The notes under the pieces: generated by a model
What the model was told of the DNA's origin: nothing
The model's database searches: none
Seen by the model: only the letters and a program-made list of their open reading frames with translations
Program-made: the position numbers and the translations under genes
Part shown: positions 48,358 to 60,011 of the stretch, in pieces
Layout of the letters: each line of letters begins with the position of its first letter
Position numbering within the stretch: the stretch's first letter is position 1
Assembly (NCBI GenBank): GCA_022036555.1
Contig: CM039129.1
Span: forward strand, 26,896,553 to 26,960,552
Reading direction: 5' to 3'
Source of the DNA: Microstegium vimineum
Lineage: Eukaryota; Streptophyta; Magnoliopsida; Poales; Poaceae
DNA length: 64,000 nt

Positions 48358-49028
48358 TCTTTGGAGGCCCAGAGGCCTATAGCTGCAAGCACTGGCAGAA
48401 GAAGAAGCGGCGCGAGGTCTTCACAGTCGCCCCAGCAACTCCGGCCTTCCTCGACTCGTCAGAACCCGACATCACGTTCGGTCGAGATGACCATCCGAGC
48501 CACATTCCCCACTCGGTTCGTTATCCACTCATCGTGGACCCGATCATAGGGAGCGTGCGCTTCACTAAAGTGCTGATGGACAGGGGCAGCAGCCTCAACA
48601 TCATGTACTACAACGCCTTCGAGGCCCTCGGCCTACCTAGGGAAAAGCTTCGATCCTCGGGGGATCCCTTTCAGGGAATCATCACTGGAAGACAAATGGT
48701 ACACCTAGGGCAAATCGTCTTGCCCATAACGTTTGGGGAGCCGGACAACTTCGGGACCGAGTACCTCACCTTCGAGCTCGTGGCTTACCGAGGGACTTAT
48801 CACGCGGTACTGGGGAGACCATGTTACACGAAGTTCATGGCCGTCCCCAACTACACTTACCTCAAGCTCAAGATGTCGGGGCCGTGCAGCATCATCACAG
48901 TCTCCTCCGACGTCAAGGTGGCGTACAAATGCGAGGTGGACTGCTACGAGAATGTCATGGCCGAGGTGTGCAGCGAGGAGCTGGTGGCGGTGATCGAAGC
49001 CACTAACAAGATGGACGTTGACCCCTAG
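48354..49028 (+). pseudogene. Tat aspartic protease with altered active site
   Basis: 224 codons ending at TAG 49026-49028. The active-site region reads KVLMDRGSSLNIMY: the catalytic Asp (residue 76) is kept, but the first Gly of the D-G-G form is Arg. The C-terminal block YHAVLGRPCYTKFMAVPNYTYLKLKM is normal. A conserved tail follows, and no RT follows the stop. In its autonomous relatives this domain leads directly into RT. Confidence 0.82.
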
Positions 49029-49612
49029 AGCCCCCGGAGCTCGGACGCCCCCAGCACCAACGCTATGTCATTTATCTATTTTCATTAAGAACTTTAGCAC
49101 TTTCTACATACGCATGTAACCCTTCTTAAAGCAAAAAGTTCGAGGAACAAAAACGCGGCAACTCTCGGACCAACCGCTTAGCAAGGTGCACTCTCGGCAC
49201 GTGTCAGAGCACACCTCGCTCGGGGGCTGGGAAGGGGGTAACCCCCTGTCTTTCACTCCAAAAACTTTTTCGCTCAAGAACCGTTTTGCCGATCCACTAA
49301 GCAAAAGACCGATCTCCCCCACCAAGAGAAGAAATCTTGCCAGACCGTGCGAAGGGCCGCGAGGTACTCCGGCTCCCTGGAACCAGGTACCTCCACCCGG
49401 CCGCCCACCCGAACAGATCAAAACTCCTCCCAGGGAAGATCGGGCAAGTAGCCCAAGAAAAAAGCTAATGCGGAAACCAACAAGCAAACAAACTTAAAAC
49501 AAGCTCACCAAGGAGCTATCAAAGTCGTCCAAAGCCCCCCGGGGGCACATCACAGGATAATTTAAACTGTTTGTTACAAGGGACCTTGGCCCTGATCACT
49601 GACCACACAGGG
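49029..49612. other. Convergent 3' untranslated region
   Basis: Lies between the plus-strand protease stop and the minus-strand accessory gene stop. It contains GCTCGGGGGCTGGGAAGGGGG (about 49219-49239), a purine-rich tract like those before Tat 3' LTRs. There is no ORF of note. Confidence 0.5.
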
Positions 49613-52600
49613 TCACTCCTCCGGCGGCGGGAACACCTCGTCGTCAAGCTTGGCGGACAGGATCGCCCTTGGCTTCTCCGCGTCGGCCTCGATCCGGTCG
49701 AGTAGCTCCTCCGGGTCGTCTGGGGGATAGCCTTCGCTGACAAGCGTAGGAGTCACCGCGTCATAGAGGAAGGTGGCAATGGCCATCGTGCGGTGGACCC
49801 CGATGCGCAGGGCCTCCCGGATCCGCGCTTGGCCCCGCTCCCAGAGTAGGCCGACGCGGGTCCTGGCCGCTGCCAGACCACCCTCGATGGCTACCACGCC
49901 GAAGAGATCGCACACCCCATGCACGGCCTCCCACAACGCCTGTGCCTCCTGCGCGCCGGCCTACAACGCTGAAACAACAAAAAGGGGGATCTCAACCTCT
50001 AAACAAATGACGCACAATGACAAGGAAAACGAGCAAATGGAGGAAACATACCTGAGTTCTCCCCCTCTAGACCGTTGACCACACGCGGAGCTGTCAGGCG
50101 ACCGTTATCAACTCACCGACCTGGGCGGAGAACTCCAAAATCCTCCGGTCGGTGTTCAGCATTGCGCTCGCGCGCCCGGTTGGACAGGTCCTCGAAGCGG
50201 GCCACAGCGCCATCTCACTCCCGGCGGATGATGTCATGCTAGCGCCGCATGGTGTCGCGCTCCTCCTCCATAGAGCCCAGCGCCGAGACGGCCCGGCGCC
50301 GCGCTTCCGGCTCGGCGTTGCGCTCAGTCCTTAGGCGCTCAACTTCAGCCTGACGCACCGTGCGCTCGTCCTCCAATATCTTGCGGATATCCTCAGCGCC
50401 GGTATGGGCTACATCCCGCTCTCGTTCGACCCGCTCGACGTTGGTCCTGTTCTGACGCGCTAACACTCGGGCGTCTTCCTCCCTCGTCTCCGAGGCCCTC
50501 AGCTGCTCCTCCAGCTCGACCACTCGGCTGCGAGCAGTCAAGAGGGTCTCGGCCACGTCTGTATCCCGGCTTCTGCCCACGACCCGGGGTCCCACCGCCC
50601 AACCACACAACGGAGGAACTCGGACTTCTCGACGCTTGTCGACATCAGGATCTGCGGGGAAAGGGATGTCAGGAATTGACCGAAACAGAAGAAACGACGC
50701 TTACATTCGGGCGGCCTGTCACATTGCCATGATGAGAGAGGTCGTCGTTGAGCGACGCGACCGATCGCTGGAGCTCCTCCACCGCACACGCCACGCCGTG
50801 GCCATGCTCACGGAGAGAGCCTGCAACACGTTGCCAGTGTCAAAGTTCGTGCTGGTTGTCCAGCACGAACACTAGCTCCCCCGAGTTTTCCCAGTTGACC
50901 CACACGATCGGGTCAGCATCCCCGAAGGAGTGACGGTCAGCGCCAAGCCGGCGTAGGGCCCCAGGAGCGGTCTCTCCCCCGGCGCCAGCCGGCACGCCCT
51001 GCGAAGTCGTGCTGGACTGGGGGAGAACAGCTTTTGACGCCCGCGCAGCCGCCAGCTCCTCCTCTGTGAACGATCGGCGGACTATCACGTCATGAGGCGA
51101 CCCGCTGCGGGGAGGGGGTCGCCTAGATGTCTTTCCTCCCCCGCGCCGGCCGCCACCGATGCGTCCCCCAGCGTCGCGTCCGTCTGGACCTCCTTGACGT
51201 CCATAGCCACAGTGACGTCCAGGCTACCCTCCTCCCCAGAGTCGTCGACAGCTACCACCTCCGGGGGAGAGGATGGCGCGACGACCGCGGGGCCAACGTC
51301 AGCAGGCGTCTGCGACGCCGCGCCAACCGCGGCGGCATCGTTCGGGGTTGGGTCGCTCGCGGTCGAACCGGTGGCCAAGGCCGCGACGCCCCACCACGGA
51401 CCAACCGGAGGCGTCTCCCGGCGCAGTTTCTTCCAGCCCGCGTGTTCGGAGCTCCCGGCGGTCCTGCGACGTCCAGCCCGTGTTCACGCCACAAGCAATC
51501 GTACCTCAATGATAAAATGGAGAAGGAGACGATGCAAAGCAGGCTTACCGCAGGGACAAGACGCGGCCACGCTTTCGTAACGACTCCATTACGCCACGGC
51601 TCGAGGACCCCGAACCACCGCTCCGTTTGCCGCCCCCGCCTTCTGCGGGTGGGCCAGGAAGAGGAGTGGTCGGGATACCGCCAGCAGCACCGCCCCCGGA
51701 ACTACCAAGGGCTAGGAGCGTGCTGAGCACCCTCAGAGGTAGCACCTCTACCGTCGGCTCGGTCCCAGCCAGCCGACGTAGTGGCCTCGCCGTTCGAAGC
51801 GCGGGGACCACCTCGGACAGAGGACGCCTATCCTCATCGTCGTCGTCATCATCGTCGTCCTCCCGACGTCTTGCCATTCCACGTCCGCCGCACCCTGCTC
51901 CGGCGGAGCGGGAAGAGGTGCGGCCACATGGCGAGCCATCAAGTTGGGGCCCTGCACAAGAAGGACGGGCGGCGCGCGAGTTGGTACCACCAAGTAAAGG
52001 GAGCGCAGAGAAAAGACACTACAACACGGTCCTGACTTACCAACTCGACGAAGTTGAGGTCAGGGCGCATCGGCGGACAACGGTAGACGCCATCTTCGTT
52101 CAGGGCATCTCCAAGCAGCCTCCGGGTGATGTCAACCGTGTCCTCGAGCCCCAGGTCCACTTCCGCCATGGCAGATCCCTTGCGCGATGTCCCGGGCACC
52201 ATGTCATTCATCGGGCGTACCCGCGCCATAAGCGGGAGCACCCGGCACTACAGGAATTGCGCGACAACCCCCGAAAGGTTCAGCTCCTGGTCGCAGAGCC
52301 GCCTCAAGCTCCGGAGATAAGGCTCTATCCCCGCGAGCTCCTCCTGGGTCAGGTCGTCGTTCCAGTTGGGGGCTCTTCGGCAAAACGCCGGCCCATGTAT
52401 TCCGGGAGTGGCGCCTCAGGGTGGTTCCGAATGTAGAACCACTGTGAGTGCCACCCCCTGTTGGATGAGCTCATTCGCGTCGGCATATAGAGATGGGAGT
52501 TGGCGGAACGGAGGGTGATGGCGCACCCTCCGCTCGGCACTACCCATCTCACCTCTTCAAAATAGAAGAGGAACACCGTCGCCTTGAAGAAGAACATCCA

Positions 52601-52891
52601 CAAATTTTAGTCTGGCTCCATCGCTAACATGCCCTCCGACATGGCCGCGAAGGCTGCAAGATGGAGGATGGAGTTAGGATTGAGATTGTGGAGCTCAATC
52701 CCATAATGGTGAAGAATCCCCCGGAAGAAGCGAGACGGCGGCGTCCCGAACCCGCGGTCGTGGAAGGGCAGGAAGGAGACCACATACCCTCCCGGCGGGT
52801 CCGACCTATCAACGCCGGTGGGGACTATCCACTCGGCATCATTGTTGGCGGAGAGCTCAGGGCGCAGGATCCCCGCGTCCACCAGCTCGAG
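49613..52891 (-). pseudogene. Antisense accessory gene, gypsy-type transposon domain (PF04195-like), spliced
   Basis: Minus-strand gene cut at its 5' part by the N gap. The N-terminal piece (52891-52607) reads PPGGYVVSFLPFHDRGFGTP, then YGIELHNLNPNSILHLAAF; after one stop, 52603-52349 continues with FFKATVFLFY, then WHSQWFYIRN, the core of the plant family Pfam names putative gypsy type transposon. Downstream are GT-AG intron-like borders (donor GTTG/GTAAGTC at about 52030), a coiled-coil exon (50610-50239; LEEQLRASETREEDARVLAR) and a C-terminal exon (49936-49613; EALRIGVHRTMAIATF, VSEGYPPDDPEELLDRIEAD). The function of these proteins is unknown. Stops at about 52608, 52347 and 52244 show decay. 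Confidence 0.75.
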
Positions 52892-52991
52892 NNNNNNNNN
52901 NNNNNNNNNNNNNNNNNNNNNNNNNNNNNNNNNNNNNNNNNNNNNNNNNNNNNNNNNNNNNNNNNNNNNNNNNNNNNNNNNNNNNNNNNNN
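52892..52991. other. Assembly gap (100 N)
   Basis: Exactly 100 N, the usual placeholder for a gap of unknown size. Sequence left of it is the antisense gene, and right of it an unrelated gypsy LTR, so real sequence is missing. Confidence 0.99.
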
Positions 52992-53767
52992 TTGCGGGGT
53001 AGGGCCATAGTGGCTACCGTCGCGTGGTACCATCGAGGAGCCCTCTAACCCCTTGCCGTGGACCCGAGTGTCTTTGTTTCGCGACCCCCTCTGAAAGACT
53101 TTCATAGTGTACCCTGCCCATAACCATGGCAGTGTTTTGGAGTAATTAACCCGGGCATATGGGCAACACGACTCATGGGTAAAGATGTACAACCTCTGCA
53201 GAGTGTCTTAAAACTAATATATTAGTCGTGCTCATGGATACGAGCGACCTGGAATTCTTATGGAACATAATGACTTTAATCTACCATTTACTCGCTTGCT
53301 ATTCATTATACATATTTACTTGATCATATGTTATTTGGGTTGTTGAATATTTATTGATGCTATCCATATGCTAAAATTGTGACAACATAAAAGTTGATGC
53401 AGTTTAACCAGTGTCATCCTTTTTGAGCCTCATGAACCCCATGTTCACTTGTTGAGTACGATATGTACTTACGCTTGTTTATATTTCACTTTTGGATAAA
53501 AATCCCGGATGGGTACCAAATTGCAAGAGTATGGAGAAGTTAGGCTTGTGATCAACCAGTCATTGTTCCATGTGGAGTGGAGTCTTCGCCTGAAGATCGG
53601 GGTGTCTTTCCGCTATTTCTCTCTTAAGGTTATTTTCTTGACTTTAATGTTATGTATTTAAGTATTGTCTTTTGATATTACCTTCTTCTGTGACTGTATG
53701 TGAGAATTGACTTCCTGAGCTAACATATAGTGTATATCTGGTTTTGTCCTTAAAACCGGGTGTGACA
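52992..53767 (-). mobile_element. Gypsy LTR fragment, minus strand
   Basis: On the minus strand it starts at 53767 with TGTCACACCCGGTTTTAAGG, a widespread start of grass gypsy LTRs, and runs to the gap at 52991. No coding sequence. The internal part of its element is lost or behind the gap. Confidence 0.75.
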
Positions 53768-55096
53768 TGGCCTGACAATCTCAAGCAAAGACATAAGTTG
53801 CCCACGCGCAGAAGTCACTTTTCCTTGCAAAACCTGAACCGATTGTAAAATCTGGAAAAGATCAAGATCAACACCAGATCGAATCAACTGAGCTTAAGCA
53901 AGCAAAATCTTGAGCCTTTTTCAAAGTATCATCAGCAGATTCACTTACATGCTCAGCCTTATTTCAGAAGACCAAAGAATCTCAGTCATTACCTCCTGAT
54001 CTTTCTTCCAAACGTTCCCCACTTACGATTAGCATCTGAAAAAAGTATCAACATATAAATAAACGAGTAGGATAAAGTAAAAAAGACAAAATTGCAAAGC
54101 AAAGTAAAAAAATACAAGCAAGCCTAAATTTTAAAGTAGCAATCTCAGCAAAAGCTTGGGTAACATCAGACTCATGAAGCTGCTTTACCTGAACCAACTC
54201 AGTTTTAAAACCAGAGACAACTTAGATTCAGCCTTTTTCAAGCTACCTTGGATAAGGATAGCAGATCTTTCCTCCTGGGGACCAAATAGAATATCTTGAT
54301 CCTGATGAAAAGCCTGCAGAAAGATAAAGATAAAGGGAAAAAATAAAAGAGAGCAAAAAATAAGAGACAAGGATAAGTCAAATACCTTAAGCTCTGCACC
54401 ATATTCTGAGGAGAAAGATTCCCATGTTGAAAGCAGCCTGCCACAGGAAGAACTCGAACACCAACAGAAAAGGCACAAGAAGACCCCCGTTTTGGAAGAT
54501 GAGGGGACATCTAAAGGAACACTGCAACAAAAGAACTCAGACTAAACAAAGAATTTAGCATAAAAACATAACAAAAGAAGAGGACGAAAGGAAAATACTT
54601 GGAGGCTCTTGATTTGAGCTAGAGTTTGAGAGAAAGATAACTTTGAGATAGCAAAATCAAAACTACTATCAAAAGGTGGTAAAACAGAAGGAGAAGGGGC
54701 AACAAAACTAGAAGCAAAAGGAATATCAGTAGCATCCGACGCATAAGAAAACACAACATCAACATACATCATAAAGATAAAACACACAAAAAGAGAGACT
54801 CACCCAGAAGGACTCAAGGGATCGCCAGATGCATCCTCAGTCGAAAGAGATGAAGGACCATCTACAAATCAGGAAACAAAAAATAAAAAAAACAAAGATA
54901 CATAAGAATGACCAAAAAAGAACTCGGCACACAAACAACTTGACAAAGAACTCTGACGAGTAGTCCGTCGCTTTTTTGGCCAAGGAGGCTTAATAGTTGA
55001 ACGTCCACAACTCAAAGATAAAACAGAAGAGCCAGTAGCAATATCAGCTTCATCATCATCATCATCATCATCACCACCATCATCATTATCACCCAA

Positions 55097-55101
55097 ATTA
55101 T
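55097..55101. other. Target-site duplication ATTAT (left)
   Basis: ATTAT left of the solo LTR, repeated exactly at 56342-56346. Confidence 0.93.
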
Positions 55102-56341
55102 TGAAGGAAAACGAGGTTGCTACGCTAGCCAGAAAACAAAACTTTTTGACCTCATAAACCAGGATCTACTGCTAGTCATAGGTTACGGGATTACCACTAG
55201 ACGCGCAGGTGCAGCGGAAGACGACTTGATGTAGTCGTGCGCGTCGTAGCAGGCTGTGCAGTTGCATGGTCGTCCGTCTCAACGTCCCCTTCGCACGGTT
55301 CGTCCTTGTGCTCTAGATGCAGCACCTCCGAGGAATCCCACACGTACAGGGAGGAAGCGTTGCGCCTCCGGACTGCTAGGTCCGCGAGGAGCAAAAGGCG
55401 CGAGCGTGGGGAGGCGACGGCGGCTGCCAAAAGGCGTGGATCAATTCGCCCCGCGCCCACCCCTTGCTTATATAGGCGTCCTGACGAGCTCCCACGGTGG
55501 AGGCCCAATTATAACCCTAAACCTAGTCTAATTCGGGTCCAACCCGAATTAGGCTTCCAGCCCTTTAAGCGTGCGACCCTATGGGCTCACGCATACATAG
55601 ACATGGCCCAAGTACTCTTACCGACCAATAGTTGATAGCGCCTCTAGCAAGGCGTGTCAACTCCTATGCATACGCTATGATCATATCAGATGAACCACTA
55701 ATGACCATGTACAAGTTATTCCCTTTGCCATTCGATATATGGTTCAACTCGTGGGTTTAACACTTAACCAAGCACGGCCATGCATTTGTTGATCCAATCA
55801 CATGAGTGATCCCGTGATATCTCTCTCACAAAGAGAGGGACAAATTCCATCTTGATTGTCTATGTCTCATAGCATGTTTCCCGACCACCCAAGGACCACC
55901 TTTATAACTACCCAATAACAGAGTAGCGTTTGATAGTCTCTAAGTAGATCGTTTCACATCTTGAGTACATACCACAATCTCAGGTCTAAGGACATAACGT
56001 ACATGACATGAATAGAGACTTTTCTCTTGTGGGTCAGTCCAGCCTACATGTCTCACATGTGCCCACATTATTAGTTTGACATCTCCATGTCTATGACTTG
56101 TGAAACATAGCCATCAACTAATACATGTGCTGGTCTAATATTCAAGTGTGCTCTTACAAGAATGCCGACCAGGGACAACTTTTAGAATAACCATTCAGGT
56201 AATTGAGTTCCACAAACAATTCACATAATCGTCAATCAATACCAGTTATCTATAATGGATATTCAAAGAACACTTTATTAATCATGGATACAATCGAATA
56301 ATAATCATCTACATGATTAGCTCTAGGGCATATTCCTAACA
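55102..56341 (-). mobile_element. Solo LTR of the Angela/Tork-like copia
   Basis: 1240 bp, the same family as 32047-33287 and 38586-39826, flanked by a perfect ATTAT duplication. No internal sequence is present, so the element was lost by recombination between its LTRs. The TATA box (55467-55474, minus) and the palindromic block (55528-55552) are intact. Confidence 0.95.
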
Positions 56342-56346
56342 ATTAT
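56342..56346. other. Target-site duplication ATTAT (right)
   Basis: Exact repeat of 55097-55101. Confidence 0.93.
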
Positions 56347-57354
56347 CACCATCTCCAGCAGCAGGCACAACAAGAGAAAAAGCACGACCCAACCCTGCAA
56401 ACAAAACACATTAGAACAAGGTGGCAAGACAGAGAAAAATAACCCAAGAATGTAAACTCACTTCAGGCGGAGGATTATCAGCACTATATTCCTAAATCAC
56501 AACAGGAAAAGGCAACAACATTACAAGTACCTCGTTCATCATTTCAAGAACAACACCATCCGAAAGCTTAGTCTCGAGGATAAGATGAGTGGAGTCAGAA
56601 GAACCAGTATACAAAACTTAGATGATCCTTCTCATCAAGGGCGAACTCGACGATGCAAAAAGCTAGCAACAATACCATTGCCTATCAAGCTAGACTGCTT
56701 CAAAAAGCTAAGACGATCAATCAAAGGCATAAGAGCCCGCTTTTCGGGGACGAGATTTTGTCAGACCAACAAGGAAGGGAAACTGGAATAGAAGACAAAT
56801 CAAAAGGCTTAGGAAAAGATGGCTGAGAGAATAAAAACCACTTTTTAGTCCAATCACAAACATAATTGGATAAAGAAAAAGAAGGAAAGGCAATCTTATG
56901 GCCTTGTCTAGTCTGAATCTGGCAACAACCATAACTAGGAATCTTTTGACCTGCCAGTAAGGCGGACCCAGAAGAAATAACAGAAGAACAAGAGGCAAGG
57001 AGAACCCCTATGAAAGCCTCACAAAGATGCACAAAACATGAAAGAAAAAGGATAGCATTAGGTACAAGGTGATGAAGCTGAAGACCATAGAAGTCATGAA
57101 ACTGAATCAAAAAAATCAGACGGGGGAAGACAATGCCCAAATCTGACATAGGAGACGAAAAGTAGGGATTGGCCAGGAGATGGATTTGGGAACGATTGAT
57201 CACGAGGCAATTCACAGCCAGAAAAACCAAACCTAGAAAGAAGACCTTGTGCAGCCAAAAGGTCAAGATCACCTTGCTGAATGGAGACCTTGGAATTCTT
57301 TTGCTCACCATCGCAAAAATCTCTCGGAAAAGAATGACAGAAGAAAAACTTCAA

Positions 57355-59542
57355 GCCAAGGACGGAAGGCAGAAAAATCTCGTTGGCGATAAAAGAAACA
57401 CATTAACAAAAGGTTTAAACACTTATATAAGGAGAAGCAAGCGGATTGGTTCCCTTAAATAACCGTTACCTAAAAGAGACAATCATGGGGAAGCAGCGGA
57501 ACGGTTACCAAAACCATAACTTCCTAAAAATCCGCATAATAAAAGGAAGAAACAAGCAGTCAAACTAGACCAACAACAATTGGGCTGACCAGCAATAGTT
57601 GGGCATCAAAACAACGCTTTGCAGAATACAACAAGGCCAGGAAATGATGAATCGACATGGAAAGAAAAACACTCAGTGGAAATATACTTTTTTATTGACA
57701 AAGTCCATCATACAAGCCAAGTTACATCAGAGTTCAAAACCTCAGCCGACACAAGAAGTACCCTGATAAGCAGAAATCAAGAATTCACAACGCCGGAAAC
57801 CGGTAATTGTCGCGCAGGAGTAAACAACTCGAAGCACTTGATTTCAGACGAGGGGAAGCACATCTTTGTTGACATAGAGCAAGAGAGATCAAGACGTCGT
57901 CCAAGAAAGGCAGCAGCAATCGCAGCAAATCCAAAACAACATGGGAAGAAACACAAACAAATGACTGAAGGGTCCATGACAGTACACACCAATACCATCA
58001 CAAGGCCTACACCATTTGCTTTGGTTTCTTCCACAAAACTCCACTACACCAAAACTAGCCTACTACTAGTTTCCATCACAAGACCTACACCATTCACCAG
58101 ATTACACCCAGTGGGGCTCATCAAGCTCGCCAAATACAATATCCATGATACATCAAGACCAAGAGCAGGGATTCTATAGAAAAGTAAGAATATATGTGAC
58201 AAAGCAACATGACTACATCTATTTATAGAGAAACAATGGATGCACATACACCAATGACAGCAACAATAGTACATAAAGAAGGCAATAAAGCAAAAACGAA
58301 TCTACAAGGACCGTATTTAAGGAGATACAAACAGCTACAGACAGTACGCTACCATACATAAATCCAAAAGAATATTCCAAGGACAATCATACAGCCAACA
58401 ACAACCAACAAACAACCCACTACATGAGAAAGTCATGCCGAAAACAACTTGGGCCATGATCTTACAAATACAACAACCCATGAGATACAAATGCAGGGTC
58501 AATATAAGCTTCATCTACAACAAAAGATCACAAGTGACAAAATATAAAGGCTAAAACCAAGGACATATCGGGTTTCTACCACCAAAGAAGACCCAGCACT
58601 TGGTCAAAACCTTACAGGATAAAACAACCCAGGAATTCCTCGAAGCCTGAAGAAAGTCCTGGTTCGCAGGCAGAAAACCACTCCCAGCAAATGAGATTGG
58701 ACAGCTCCAACTCTAGTCCTTCCAGCAGGAGTTCGACGCAAGCATGCACGAACAGGAAGACAGAGCGTACAACTTCAACTAACTCAGGAACAGTAACGGT
58801 GATAGCCTGGGATATAGCAAATAGATAGAGAAGGCATGGAAGACACAACACAAGACTTCTTCTACCTGTTATACCAAACTTCTCAGGAAAATCTCACTGA
58901 GAAATTAGTCTACCTCTAACTCCTGTCACAAGAATTCTTCTACCCACTCAACTACCAACAGCCAGACATAAGCTCGGGGGCTGCTCAGTTTCACTCAGCA
59001 GCATAGCCATTGAAAAAGAGAAAGTAAAACTTGCAATACACAGTCAGGCAACCACAAGAATTTATAACAAGTGAAAAGCACCAGAAGCCAAAAGACAAGG
59101 GTCACGAGAAAAAAAGTCAGAAAACGACAAAAGTACAAAAGCTGATCAAAGCAAACAGTGAAAGCAAAACAGTGAAAGCAAAAAATTCTACACACCCCGT
59201 GAAGACACAGTACCCACCCATGATCAAAAAAAGATAAGAGCATAGTATTCAGACCCTTTCGTCGAGCTCCTTTTGATAAAAAGAACTCGGAGAAGGCTCA
59301 GGGGCTAGAAATACCTACCCTACAAAACTTTTTTTCAGATCCTCTAGATACTTGTGCCAAGTAACCAGAGGCTCGGGGGCTACAATCAATGAGTGCACCT
59401 TTTCTCCAGAAAGAAAAAGTGCAAGAAGACCGCAAGACAAAGACATAGAAGATCATCCCATGATTTTACTTCGAGAAAGAACTTGGATCGTTCCTAAAAC
59501 AACCCGACATCTCGAAGAAAAATCATGAGACGCTCGGGGGCT
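57355..59542 (+). other. Tat 3' non-coding region
   Basis: 2.2 kb upstream of the antisense gene and left of the 3' LTR. It is A-rich on the plus strand with no credible ORF (the frames at 57619 and 58612 look random). It must hold the antisense promoter if that gene is transcribed. It ends with three GCTC(A/G)GGGGCT words, the last being the polypurine tract at 59532-59542. Confidence 0.55.
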
Positions 59543-60011
59543 TGTCGATGGGATATCCTATACGGTACCCACTAATCGTCCTACCAGAATCATGGGCCTC
59601 AATCACTCGGCCCACGAAGGAAGGCAAACATACCAACCTAGATTCTACTCAGATACGGCAAGACCGAAGCTTAGCTTAGGACTCTAAGAGTGTAACCGAG
59701 TAGGATCAGAAGCGACCCTCGGCCAGTCCCTGGACTCTAAAGGGCTGGTGAGGTTACCACCCAAAAACATCTGAACATACTACGTAACACCTGATACGTA
59801 GAGAGACACACAACACTTGTATTACGAGATCAGAGCAATAACAAGCGACCTAACTAGACATAGGATTTTTACTCGACTCTGTCGAGGGCCCGAACCAGTA
59901 TAAACCATGTGTCCCTACGTGTCCAACCACCAAGGTTTCACTATTCACCGAGGCTACGAACAATTATCTCGGGTAACCCCGTGGCAGGCTATCGGTGGTA
60001 AAACATCGACA
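59543..60011 (+). mobile_element. Tat 3' LTR
   Basis: 469 bp with TGTCGATG...CATCGACA ends, preceded by CGCTCGGGGGCT. Reverse-complement homologue of 42627-43097. Confidence 0.9.

Larger units (their letters stand above)
44907..52891 (+). mobile_element. Tat element with gag, protease and antisense gene but no RT/IN
   Basis: LTR (about 44907-45970), primer site, gag, protease (stop at 49026), then directly a 3' region and an antisense gene (49613-52891, minus). RT, RNase H and integrase are absent, and the protease ends with a clean stop and an untranslated-like tail, without an obvious deletion scar. Antisense accessory ORFs between pol and 3' LTR are known in the Tat lineage. The 3' LTR is lost behind the N gap. 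It is probably a non-autonomous family that relies on enzymes made elsewhere. Confidence 0.7.
53768..57354 (-). pseudogene. Antisense accessory gene, gypsy-type transposon domain, spliced; interrupted by solo LTR
   Basis: Minus strand. The first exon (57354-56600) carries GDLDLLAAQGLLSRFGF, then, after a frame change in a run of seven A (about 57102-57108), FYGLQLHHLVPNAILFLSCF, LCEAFIGVLL and WTKKWFLFSQ, the same family core as at 52349-52891. It continues with LSFLKQSSLIGNGIVASFL. An acidic exon (55096-54960; DDGGDDDDDDDEADI, then PPWPKKRR) is split by the solo LTR. Further exons with GT-AG borders follow (exon 54862-54803 ends CTGG/GTGAGTC; intron 54390-54312 with CTGCAG acceptor), encoding helical, charged sequence. 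The 3' end is cut at 53768 by a gypsy LTR. Function unknown. Confidence 0.7.
53768..60011 (+). mobile_element. Tat element, 3' half with antisense gene and 3' LTR
   Basis: Order: antisense gene on the minus strand (53768-57354), long non-coding 3' region with repeated GCTC(A/G)GGGGCT words (59297, 59371, 59533), polypurine tract and plus-strand LTR (59543-60011). The LTR is the family of 42627-43097. The left half, with gag and pol, is missing. A solo copia LTR is inserted at 55102-56341. Confidence 0.8.

Noticed and set aside
51092..52436. Plus-strand open frames of 160-270 codons (for example 51627-52436)
   Set aside because: They are opposite-strand shadows of the antisense accessory gene; codon content is Arg/Pro/Ser-rich and there is no domain.
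57619..58179. 186-codon plus-strand frame in the Tat 3' region
   Set aside because: Composition is random-like (Thr, Ser, Lys rich), no domain, and no counterpart in the other Tat element.
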